A DNA stretch of 64,000 bases from Blastococcus sp. URHD0036 (GTDB lineage: Bacteria > Actinomycetota > Actinomycetes > Mycobacteriales > Geodermatophilaceae): NCBI RefSeq assembly GCF_000701365.1, contig NZ_JNIK01000003.1:124001-188000 (forward strand). Reading direction: 5' to 3'. Position numbers and translations under genes: made by a program. Below the pieces are notes generated by a model, which was given only the letters and a program-made list of their open reading frames with translations, was not told where the DNA came from and did not search any database. The first letter of the stretch is position 1. Every line of letters begins with the position of its first letter. This document shows, one piece after another, positions 23,936 to 31,113 of the stretch.

Positions 23936-24319
23936 ATGGCGAACGACACGACGCCCGGCGGCTTCGCCGGCTCGCTGGGCATCCGGGTGGACGACACCGA
24001 CGACGGCGGCGCCCGGCTGACCCTCGAGGTCACCGGCGAGCACCTCAACCCGGCCGGCACCCTGCACGGCGGCGTGCTCGCCACCCTCGTCGACACCGCG
24101 ATGGGGCAGGCCGTGCGCACGGTCAGCTGCGAGGGCGACGTCCCGGCGACCAGCCAGCTGACGGTGACCTACCTGCGGCCCGGGAAGCCGGGGACGGTGT
24201 CGGTGCGCGCCTCGGTCCGCACCCGGGGCGAGCACCTCACCGTCTGCGAGGCCGACGTGGAGCAGGACGGCACGGCGATCGCCCACGCCGTCGCCACGTT
24301 CGCCCTGCTGCACTCCTGA
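23936..24319 (+). CDS. PaaI-family hotdog thioesterase
   Basis: 127 residues of a single hotdog domain. NPAGTLHGGVLATLVDTAMG (about 38-57) is the PaaI/YbgC-type active-site motif, and TVTYLRPGKPGTVSVRASVRTRGEHL completes the sheet. It probably hydrolyses acyl- or aryl-CoA esters, and the physiological substrate cannot be read. Starts at ATG 23936. Divergent from the DM13 gene with about 80 bp between. Confidence 0.88.
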   Translation: MANDTTPGGFAGSLGIRVDDTDDGGARLTLEVTGEHLNPAGTLHGGVLATLVDTAMGQAVRTVSCEGDVPATSQLTVTYLRPGKPGTVSVRASVRTRGEHLTVCEADVEQDGTAIAHAVATFALLHS

Positions 24320-24384
24320 CGCCGGCGGGCGGCCCTCCTGAGCGGGCCGCGGCGCGACGCCGCCGACTGGGGGACGATCGGTCC

Positions 24385-24666
24385 ATGACCACCGCCACCT
24401 GGAACGGAACCGTCATCGCCGAGTCCGACGACATCGTCACCGTCGAGGGCAACGCCTACTTCCCGCGCGCCTCGGTCCGGGATGACGTGCTGCGCCCCTC
24501 GGGCACCCACACCACCTGCCCCTGGAAGGGCGAGGCGTCCTACTTCACCCTCGAGGTCGACGGTCAGACCAACGCCGACGCGGCGTGGTTCTACCCGGAG
24601 CCGAAGCCGGCCGCGGCGGAGATCACCGACCGCGTCGCCTTCTGGAAGGGCGTCGAGGTCCGCTAG
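24385..24666 (+). CDS. DUF427-family protein
   Basis: 93 residues, the usual size. The family pattern is complete: WNGTVIAESDDIVTVEGNAYFP, the central CPWKGEASYFTLEVDG, and AAWFYPEPKPAAAEITDRVAFWKGVEV. These small beta-rich proteins are common in actinobacteria and have no settled function. It starts at ATG 24385 and converges with the next hypothetical gene, 5 bp apart. Confidence 0.9.
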   Translation: MTTATWNGTVIAESDDIVTVEGNAYFPRASVRDDVLRPSGTHTTCPWKGEASYFTLEVDGQTNADAAWFYPEPKPAAAEITDRVAFWKGVEVR

Positions 24667-24671
24667 CGCAG

Positions 24672-25094
24672 TCAGTTCGGGCGGGACCCGGCGAGGTCGC
24701 GGGCAGAGGCCGCCGCCGCCGGGTCCAGCGTCCGCGACCGCTCCTGCCGCTCGATCAGCCCGTGGTAGGCCGCCCAGGCCTCCGCCGGCGGGACGTCGAG
24801 AGCCGCCGCGATCTGCTCCCAGGTGGCGCCACCGCGCAGCGCCGCCCGGAAGCCGACCAGCTGGCTGTCGTGGGCCTTGCGCGCGATCACCTCGCCGAGC
24901 GCGAGCAGCTCGAGGGACTCGGGGACGTCGAGCGTGGTCTCGGCGTCCCGGAAGGAGCTCCAGTCGTCGGGATCGTCGCTGGCGACGGTGTTCAGGGTCG
25001 TGGCCCCGCTGTCGCGACGGCTGAGGAAGTCCAGGCGGGTGGCGGCGGTGGTGAGGGAGAACTCCCGCTCGAGTTCCTCGGGGGTGATGTGCAT
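24672..25094 (-). CDS. Hypothetical protein with a helix-turn-helix-like segment
   Basis: 140 residues from ATG 25094, or ATG 25106 four codons earlier. Helical throughout. ATWEQIAAALDVPPAEAWAAY near residues 90-110 has the spacing of a helix-turn-helix, and LGEVIARKAHDSQLVGFRAALRGG precedes it. It may be a small DNA-binding protein, but no family is recognised with certainty. Confidence 0.6.
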   Translation of the reverse strand: MHITPEELEREFSLTTAATRLDFLSRRDSGATTLNTVASDDPDDWSSFRDAETTLDVPESLELLALGEVIARKAHDSQLVGFRAALRGGATWEQIAAALDVPPAEAWAAYHGLIERQERSRTLDPAAAASARDLAGSRPN

Positions 25095-25203
25095 GGCCTC
25101 CACCATGCCCCGGCGTCCCGTCCCGCGGCGACCCGGAGGGCATGCGACAGCGGACACGCTGACCGGGCACGACCCTCCGTCGTCACCTCCTAGGCTGCGC
25201 GGC

Positions 25204-25668
25204 GTGCCGAGCTCCCGGAGGTCGCTCCCCCGGCTTCCGGGCGCCGGGCGCCGGCTGATCCGCGAGCTGTCGGCGTTTGGCGTGGTCGGCGGGATCTGCT
25301 TCGTCCTCGACCTGCTGCTGTTCCAGCTGCTGTACGCGCAGGCCGGTGTGCCACCGGTCGCGGCCAAGGCGATCGCCACGCTCGGCTCGTCCACCGTCGC
25401 CTTCGCCGGCCACCGGCTCGTCACCTACCGCCGCCGGCCGCGCACCTCGGTCCGCCGCGGCTATCCCCTGTTCGCGCTGGTCAACGGGACGACGCTGCTG
25501 CTGGGGCTCGGCATCATCGCGTTCGTGCGGTACGTGCTCGGCCAGGAGGACGCACTGGTCCTGCAGGCCGCGAACGTCTTCTCGATCGCACTCGGGACCG
25601 CGCTGCGCTTCGTGGCCTACCGCCGATGGGTGTTCCCCGAGACGGCGGCCGGAGCCGTTCCGCGGTAG
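25204..25668 (+). CDS. GtrA-family membrane protein
   Basis: 154 residues with four hydrophobic helices. ELSAFGVVGGICFVLDLLLFQLL opens the domain, TLGSSTVAFAGHRLVTYRRR contains the conserved small-residue helix and basic turn, and ALGTALRFVAYRRWVFPE ends it. GtrA proteins are proposed flippases for polyprenyl-linked sugars in cell-wall modification. It starts at GTG 25204. It ends at a strong terminator shared with the convergent ferritin-like gene. Confidence 0.88.
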   Translation: MPSSRRSLPRLPGAGRRLIRELSAFGVVGGICFVLDLLLFQLLYAQAGVPPVAAKAIATLGSSTVAFAGHRLVTYRRRPRTSVRRGYPLFALVNGTTLLLGLGIIAFVRYVLGQEDALVLQAANVFSIALGTALRFVAYRRWVFPETAAGAVPR

Positions 25669-25682
25669 ACCCGCAGACGGCG

Positions 25683-25717
25683 GGAGGCCCGCACCCCGGT
25701 GCGGGGTGCGGGCCTCC
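25683..25717. terminator. Bidirectional hairpin terminator
   Basis: Perfect 15-bp arms GGAGGCCCGCACCCC (25683-25697) and its complement (25703-25717) with a 5-nt loop, between convergent stops at 25668 and 25736. Confidence 0.88.
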
Positions 25718-25735
25718 GGGCGGGAGAGCGGGGCG

Positions 25736-26707
25736 TCAGCTCTCGACGCCCACGGCCTCCTTGGCCACCGCGGCCAGGGCGACCTGGGCCGCGCTGACGA
25801 CGCTCGACCGGTTCTTGTGCGTCTCCTCGTACCGGATCACGACGTTGATGTCGTGCGGCGAGCGGAGCGCCTTGGCGGCCTTCGCCGCGTCGGCGGTCGC
25901 GAGCGAGTCGAAGCCCTTGATCGGGAGCTCGTCGGCGGTGACGTCGCCGAGCTCCTCGCGGGCGGCTTTGGCGGCGTCGGCCGCGTCGCGGTTGCCCTCG
26001 CGACGGGCGATCCGCTCGGCGCGGCGCAGCGCGGCGGCCCGGCCGACGGTCAGCGTCTCACGGACGGCACCGGTGAACGAGCTGGCCTTGCCGGCCACCT
26101 CGCCCAGCTTGTCGCCGGCCTCGTCACGCACCTGCTGGGCGCTGTCGAACACCTCGTTGACCCGGTTGGCGACGAACCGCACCGGGGCGTTGGCGGCGCG
26201 GGCGGCCGTTCCGGCGACGCGCTGCAGCGGGGTCGGCACCAGGGCGGCGGGGCCGCCCAGGGCCTCCTCGGCCAGGACCACGGTCAGCCACTCGACGGTG
26301 GCCTTGTGCGCCGTGATCAGCCGCTCGGCCAGGTGCTCGACCCGCGGCAGCTCGGCCTTGGCGGCCAGCACCTTGACGTAGGTGGCGCGGTCGAGCAGCT
26401 GGTGCTCGAGCTGCAGGTCGGTCAGCAGGGCCTCCTCCAGCGGAGCGGACTGCTCGAAGGTGGCCTTGAGGACGGCGGAGAGCCGGCCCAGCGCCGGGGT
26501 GACGACGTCGGGGACGCCACCCAGCGCGCGCAGCTGCTCGGTGATGAGGCGGGTCCGCTCGGCAGCGTGGTCGGCGTTCTGCACCAGCTCACGCCGCACG
26601 GCGTCGGTGCGCGCCTGCGACACGCGGGTGCGGGCGACCTGCTCCTCGGTCTGCGTGAGCAGCACGAGGGCGCGGAGCTGGTTGACGATCTTGGTGTTGT
26701 CGGTCAT
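25736..26707 (-). CDS. Ferritin-like helical-bundle protein
   Basis: 323 residues from ATG 26707. Residues 1-150 are four long amphipathic helices. EHQLLDRATYVKVLAAKAEL and AERLITAHKATVEWLTVVLAEEAL resemble the ferritin-like di-iron bundle of DUF892/rubrerythrin-type proteins, but a clean EXXH pair is not obvious. Residues 150-323 are Ala/Arg-rich helices, possibly coiled coil. Predicted cytoplasmic. A stress or membrane-associated role is possible but unproven. Confidence 0.6.
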   Translation of the reverse strand: MTDNTKIVNQLRALVLLTQTEEQVARTRVSQARTDAVRRELVQNADHAAERTRLITEQLRALGGVPDVVTPALGRLSAVLKATFEQSAPLEEALLTDLQLEHQLLDRATYVKVLAAKAELPRVEHLAERLITAHKATVEWLTVVLAEEALGGPAALVPTPLQRVAGTAARAANAPVRFVANRVNEVFDSAQQVRDEAGDKLGEVAGKASSFTGAVRETLTVGRAAALRRAERIARREGNRDAADAAKAAREELGDVTADELPIKGFDSLATADAAKAAKALRSPHDINVVIRYEETHKNRSSVVSAAQVALAAVAKEAVGVES

Positions 26708-26815
26708 AGGGGAACTCCAGACATCGGGGATGACCTGACGTCTCGTGGGTGCCCCTCCCACGCCGAGCGCTAACTTCTGCAAGCGGATTGCTAGCAGTGA
26801 CGTCGGCCACGTCGG

Positions 26816-26829
26816 GTCGACATGTCGAC
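26816..26829. repeat. 14-bp perfect palindrome at the TetR gene stop
   Basis: GTCGACATGTCGAC (26816-26829) directly abuts the stop of the TetR gene and lies within the leader of the ferritin-like gene. It may be part of a terminator or an operator for the downstream gene. Confidence 0.55.
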
Positions 26830-27570
26830 TCAGGACGGCGCCGCAGCGTCCGCGATGCCCAGCTGGCGGGCCACCCGGCGCAGCTCCGACTCGAACATCG
26901 GCTCAGGGTCGTCCAGCGCGAACCGCAGGTGCCCGAAGACCTCCATGCAGACCATGCCGTAGAGGGTGATCCAGCAGGACAGGAACACCGACATGACGCC
27001 GAGCGGCAGCGCGACGGGCAGCTTCGCGCACCAGGTCTGCAGCTGCCGGCGCAGTTCCGGCGTCAGCTCGTCCTCCCCCGGCACCGGGAACGGCTGCTCC
27101 ACGTAGATCTGCGCCATCAGGGCGGCGAAGACGCCGCCGAACCGCCGGCCGGCCAGCTCGGCGGGACCTTCCCCCGCCTCGTCGGGCACGACCCCTTGGG
27201 CGGCGCTGCCGAACAGCAGGCCGAACTCGACGCGGTGGGTGATGGCCCAGTGCCGGAACGCACGGGCGGCGGCCAGCAGCTGCACGCCCGGACGGGCGGG
27301 GACGACGGCGTCCCGGGCGGCCTCGAGGTGGTCGCTGAGCTCGTCGTAGAGATCGGCGACCAGCTGCTCGACGAGGTCCTCGCGGCTGGGGAAGTAGCGG
27401 TAGAGCGCGGGAGCGGACAGGCCCATCTCGCGCGCGATGGCCCGGAGCGCCAGACCGTCCGGTCCCGACGCGACGAGCACCTGGCGGGCGGTCGCCCGGA
27501 TCTCGCGGAGAGTGTCGGCCCGGGCCCGCTCGCGCCGGGTGCCGGCCTCGGGGGGCATGTGGTCGGACAT
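26830..27570 (-). CDS. TetR-family regulator of the adjacent MMPL exporter
   Basis: 246 residues. The helix-turn-helix is near residues 25-70: IRATARQVLVASGPDGLALRAIAREMGLSAPALYRYFPSREDL. The C-terminal part is the TetR_C type with WAITHRVEFGLLFGSA. Start ATG 27570 with AGGGGG upstream. It is divergent from the MMPL gene, 94 bp apart, with a 14-bp palindrome in between, the classic arrangement for a repressor of its neighbouring exporter. Confidence 0.92.
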   Translation of the reverse strand: MSDHMPPEAGTRRERARADTLREIRATARQVLVASGPDGLALRAIAREMGLSAPALYRYFPSREDLVEQLVADLYDELSDHLEAARDAVVPARPGVQLLAAARAFRHWAITHRVEFGLLFGSAAQGVVPDEAGEGPAELAGRRFGGVFAALMAQIYVEQPFPVPGEDELTPELRRQLQTWCAKLPVALPLGVMSVFLSCWITLYGMVCMEVFGHLRFALDDPEPMFESELRRVARQLGIADAAAPS

Positions 27571-27613
27571 CAGACCCCCTTGACGCAAGTGAACGGTGTA
27601 TGCAGAGTTATCG

Positions 27614-27627
27614 GCGTTAGCTAACGC
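27614..27627. promoter_or_regulatory. TetR operator between the regulator and MMPL genes
   Basis: Perfect palindrome GCGTTAGCTAACGC. It is nested between AGTGAAC (27588-27594) and GTTCACT (27629-27635), a second, wider dyad. It lies 38 bp before the MMPL start. Confidence 0.78.
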
Positions 27628-27664
27628 TGTTCACTCACTCTACCGGCCGCTCCGGGAGGACACC

Positions 27665-29878
27665 GTGTTCGAGACCCTCGGCCGAGTGATGTACCGGCGC
27701 CGCCGGGCCGTCGTCGTCCTCGCCCTGCTGTTCCTCGTGGTGGCCGGTGTCTGGGGGACCGGGGTCTTCGGCAAGCTGACCGGCGCCGGGTTCGAGGACC
27801 CCGGCAGCGAGAGCTCGCAGGCCGCCGACGTGGCCGAGCAGGAGCTGGGTCGCGACGCCGCGGACGTCGTCGTCCTCTACCGGAGCGACGCGCTGACCGT
27901 CGACGACCCGGCCTTCCGCACCGCGGTCGAGGACTCCCTCGCCGACCTCCCGCAGGACCTGCTCGCCCGGACCACGACCTACTGGGGCACCGGCGCCGAC
28001 GCGCTGGTCAGCGACGACCGGCAGGGCACTTACGCCGTCCTCCAGCTCGCCGACGGGACCGAGGACGACGAGGCCGTCGCCGCGATCGAGGACGACCTCG
28101 CGGCGGACGGCCTGACCACCTCCCTGGGCGGGGACGCGGTGGTCAACCGGGACATCACCGAGCGCGTAGGCGCCGACATTGCGCGCGCGGAGACCATCTC
28201 GCTGCCGGTGCTGGCGGTGCTGCTGGTGGTCATCTTCGGCAGCCTCGCCGCGGCCGCCCTCCCCCTGGCCATCGGCGGGACGGCGATCCTCGGCGCCTTC
28301 ACCGCCCTGCACGTGGTCAGCGGCTTCACCGACGTCTCGGTGTTCGCCGTCAACGTCGTCACGATCCTCGGCCTGGGCCTGGCCATCGACTACGGCCTGT
28401 TCGTCGTCAGCCGGTTCCGCGAGGAGATGGCCCGGCAGCCGACCGTCGAGGACGCCGTCGCCAGGACGATGGCGACGGCCGGCCGGACGGTCGCCGTCTC
28501 GGGCGCCACGGTCGCGATCTCCCTCGCCGGGCTGATCATCTTCCCGCAGGTGTTCCTGCGCTCCATGGGCTTCGGCGGGATGAGCGCCGTCCTGGTCGCG
28601 ATGCTGGCCGCACTGACCCTGCTGCCGGCCCTGCTCGGGATGCTCGGCCCGCGGGTCGAGGCGCTGTCGGTCCGCCCGTTCCTGCGCCGGCTGACCCGCC
28701 GTCCACCGCCGGTGCCCGGCGCGGTCGTCGCCGACGAGCGCGGCACCTGGTACCGGGTCGCACGCAGCGTCATGCGCCGGCCGCTGGTCTACGCCGTCGC
28801 GGTGGTCACGCTGCTCCTGGTGCTGGCGCTGCCCTTCCTCCGTGTGCAGTTCGGCGCCATCGACGTCCGCGTGCTGGCGGCGGGCACCGAGAGCCGGGTG
28901 GTCTCCGAGACGCTCGACGCCGACTTCCCGGCCGGTCCCGACACCCCGATCACGGCGATCGTCTCGCTCCCCGACCCGGTCGACTCCCCCGCCGGGGAGG
29001 CCGCGCTCCAGGAGTACGTGGCCGCGGTGGCGGCGGTCCCCGGGGTGGACGGCGCCACGGTCACCGGCGCCGAGGGCGACACGGCGCGGGTCGCGGTCGC
29101 CTACGGCGGCGACCCGGTCGACGCCGACGCCCGCGCGCTGGTCGAGGCCGTCCGGGACGTGCCGGTGCCCGACGGCGGCACGGCGCTGATCGGCGGTCAG
29201 AGCGCGGTCATGACCGACCTGCTGGACAGCCTCGCCTCGCTGCTGCCGTGGATGGCCCTGCTGGTGGTCAGCACGACCCTGGTGCTGCTCTTCCTCGCGT
29301 TCGGCTCGGTGGTGCTGCCGGTCAAGGCCGTGCTCATGAACGTGCTGTCCCTCGGCGCCTCGTTCGGGGCGCTCGTGTGGATCTTCCAGGAGGGCCACCT
29401 CTCGGGGTTCCTGGACTTCACGCCCACCGGCTTCGTCGAGGCGACCCAGCCGATCCTGGTCCTGGCCATCGTCTTCGGCCTGTCCATGGACTACGAGGTC
29501 TTCCTGATGTCCCGGATCCGGGAGCAGTACGACCTCACCGGCGACAACACCGCCGCCGTCGCCACGGGGCTGCAGCGCACCGGCGGGATCATCACCAGCG
29601 CGGCGCTGCTGCTCGTCGTGGTGATCGCCGCGTTCTCGCTGTCGGGGATCACGTTCATCAAGATGATCGGCGTCGCGATGCTCATCGCGATCCTCGTCGA
29701 CGCGACGGTGGTCCGGCTGCTGCTGGTGCCGGCCACGATGCGGCTGCTGGGTGCGGCCAACTGGTGGGCGCCGCGACCGCTGCGCCGGGTCTACGCCCGG
29801 TACGGCATCCGCGAGGGCAACGGCGCGGGCCCGCCGGCCCCGGAGCCGGCTCCTCCCGCGCTCGCGCCCGTCCCCTGA
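27665..29878 (+). CDS. MMPL-family RND-type exporter
   Basis: 737 residues with the two-repeat RND layout. TM1 is near residue 15-35 and a first extracellular loop spans about 40-165. TM2-6 follow, with the conserved GLGLAIDYGLFVVSRFREE. A second loop runs about 385-530, and then the second bundle has FGLSMDYEVFLMSRIREQYD. The paired Asp-Tyr motifs are the proton-relay residues of MMPL proteins. It probably exports a lipid or hydrophobic compound across the membrane. Start GTG 27665 with GGGAGGA; regulated by the divergent TetR. Confidence 0.93.
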   Translation: MFETLGRVMYRRRRAVVVLALLFLVVAGVWGTGVFGKLTGAGFEDPGSESSQAADVAEQELGRDAADVVVLYRSDALTVDDPAFRTAVEDSLADLPQDLLARTTTYWGTGADALVSDDRQGTYAVLQLADGTEDDEAVAAIEDDLAADGLTTSLGGDAVVNRDITERVGADIARAETISLPVLAVLLVVIFGSLAAAALPLAIGGTAILGAFTALHVVSGFTDVSVFAVNVVTILGLGLAIDYGLFVVSRFREEMARQPTVEDAVARTMATAGRTVAVSGATVAISLAGLIIFPQVFLRSMGFGGMSAVLVAMLAALTLLPALLGMLGPRVEALSVRPFLRRLTRRPPPVPGAVVADERGTWYRVARSVMRRPLVYAVAVVTLLLVLALPFLRVQFGAIDVRVLAAGTESRVVSETLDADFPAGPDTPITAIVSLPDPVDSPAGEAALQEYVAAVAAVPGVDGATVTGAEGDTARVAVAYGGDPVDADARALVEAVRDVPVPDGGTALIGGQSAVMTDLLDSLASLLPWMALLVVSTTLVLLFLAFGSVVLPVKAVLMNVLSLGASFGALVWIFQEGHLSGFLDFTPTGFVEATQPILVLAIVFGLSMDYEVFLMSRIREQYDLTGDNTAAVATGLQRTGGIITSAALLLVVVIAAFSLSGITFIKMIGVAMLIAILVDATVVRLLLVPATMRLLGAANWWAPRPLRRVYARYGIREGNGAGPPAPEPAPPALAPVP

Positions 29879-29924
29879 CGGCTCCGTCCGGACGCGCCGC
29901 TGCCCGGGCGCGCCCGGCCGGGGG

Positions 29925-30071
29925 TCAGCGGGTGCGCGCCGGTGCGGGGACGGCGGGCTTGCGGCGGGTCTCCAGCCGGAGGACGGGCTGGGTCAGGGAG
30001 AGCAGCTCGACGCCGCAGGAGGTGCAGTAGGCGCCACGCTGGTCGTGGGTGCCGCAGGTGGGGCAGGACAC
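29925..30071 (-). CDS. Tiny zinc-ribbon protein, 48 residues
   Basis: Begins VSCPTCGTHDQRGAYCTSCG from GTG 30071 with GGAGGAGACC upstream. Two CxxC knuckles give a complete zinc ribbon of the double zinc-ribbon type. The C-terminus is basic and Pro-rich (RRKPAVPAPARTR). It shares its opening (SCPTC) and its basic tail with the 41-residue gene at 30705, on the other side of the NUDIX gene. Confidence 0.7.
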   Translation of the reverse strand: MSCPTCGTHDQRGAYCTSCGVELLSLTQPVLRLETRRKPAVPAPARTR

Positions 30072-30193
30072 GGGGTCTCCTCCGCTCGGGAGTCCGTCGG
30101 GACTCGGCCGCGAACCATGACACGCCCGCCGGCCCGCGCCGTATCGGGTGGGACCCGTGGGACGACTCGTCGACGAACCGTCATCCAGGGCCG

Positions 30194-30655
30194 TCAGCCC
30201 GCGAGCAGCGCCGCCAGCCGGTCGAGGAACGGCACCTGCCCCTTCACCAGCTTGACCCGTGCCGCGGCGAGGTCGAACCAGGCGGCCCGGTCGATCTCCG
30301 GGAACTCCTGCATCCGCCCGGACCGGGGCGGCCACTCCAGGGAGAAGGTGTTGCTGCGGCAGGCGGTCGCGTCGAGGTCGCCCTCCACGGTCCACACCGC
30401 GAGCACCTTGCCGGAGGCGCGGAGCTCGCCGAGCGGCACGAGGTCCCCCGCCGGCACCGGGCTGCCCAGTTCCTCGGCGAACTCCCGCCGCGCCGCGGCC
30501 TCGGGATCCTCCTCCGCGGCGTACTCCCCCTTGGGGATCGACCAGGCGCCGTCGTCCTTGCGCGCCCAGAACGGCCCGCCCATGTGGCCCAGCAGCACCT
30601 CGGCGCCGGCCGGCCCGCGCCGGTGCAGCAGGATCCCCGCACTCCGCCTCGGCAC
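30194..30655 (-). CDS. NUDIX hydrolase
   Basis: 153 residues. The Nudix box GX5EX7REXXEEXG is present as GEYAAEEDPEAAARREFAEELG (about 43-64; written here as its core REFAEELG). The N-terminal RRSAGILLHRRG and the WSIPKGEY segment are typical of the NTP-pyrophosphohydrolase group that includes MutT-like and diadenosine-polyphosphate hydrolases. Start GTG 30655. It lies between two tiny Cys-motif genes on the same strand. Confidence 0.9.
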   Translation of the reverse strand: MPRRSAGILLHRRGPAGAEVLLGHMGGPFWARKDDGAWSIPKGEYAAEEDPEAAARREFAEELGSPVPAGDLVPLGELRASGKVLAVWTVEGDLDATACRSNTFSLEWPPRSGRMQEFPEIDRAAWFDLAAARVKLVKGQVPFLDRLAALLAG

Positions 30656-30704
30656 GCCGTCAGCCTGACACGGCGGCCAGCGGCCGGCGGTCAGCGGTCA
30701 GCGG

Positions 30705-30830
30705 TCAGCCGGTCCGGGCGCCGCTCCGGGTGGGGCGCGTCCAGCTGGAGCGCACGCGGACGATGGTCGCGGCGCGCGCCCGGTCGCAGGCGGCGCAGCG
30801 TCGGGTGGGCGTGCAGGTCGGGCAGGACAT
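30705..30830 (-). CDS. Tiny Cys-motif protein, 41 residues
   Basis: Starts MSCPTCTPTRRCAACDRARA at ATG 30830 with GGAGG at 5-9 nt upstream. Two CxxC pairs make a compact zinc knuckle, followed by a basic tail. The resemblance to the 48-residue gene at 29925 suggests a small paralogous family. The end of the gene and the following bases carry three copies of GGTCAGC (30689-30709), so the C-terminus may be recent. Confidence 0.6.
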   Translation of the reverse strand: MSCPTCTPTRRCAACDRARAATIVRVRSSWTRPTRSGARTG

Positions 30831-30917
30831 CACGGCCTCCGGGAAGTGGGGTGCCGCAGACCGTGGCAGCGCCCCGCCCGCTCCCCGGCGGCCGACGCGC
30901 GGGTGGGACCAGACGTC

Positions 30918-30972
30918 ATCTGCGCGACATCCGCCGCTCGCCTGCGCCGACGACCGTCGCCCGTGCGCAGAT
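30918..30972. repeat. Inverted repeat upstream of the helicase gene
   Basis: ATCTGCGC (30918-30925) and GCGCAGAT (30965-30972). Between and beside the arms are CGACGA blocks, so it resembles a diverged copy of the element in cydDC (arms with GATCTGCAC and CGACGA). The surrounding 30831-31113 contains no supported gene. Confidence 0.5.
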
Positions 30973-31081
30973 CGGCAGGGCGCGCCCCGTGCTGCACCGG
31001 TGGAGGTCAACGGGACGCATCTCACCGTCACGCCGGTTTCCTCCGTCACAGCCGTCCCACCCTCGGTCGTGGCCTGACCGG

Positions 31082-31101
31082 ACCGGTCCGTCCGGACCGG
31101 T
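31082..31101. promoter_or_regulatory. Palindrome in front of the helicase gene
   Basis: Arms ACCGGTCC (31082-31089) and GGACCGGT (31094-31101), ending 12 bp before ATG 31114. It could be an operator or a 5'-leader hairpin that touches the ribosome site GACAGGA. Confidence 0.5.
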
Positions 31102-31113
31102 AGACAGGACGCC

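Noticed and set aside
30689-30709. Three tandem copies of GGTCAGC
   Set aside because: Too short and too few for a CRISPR or functional array; most likely slippage at the end of a tiny gene.
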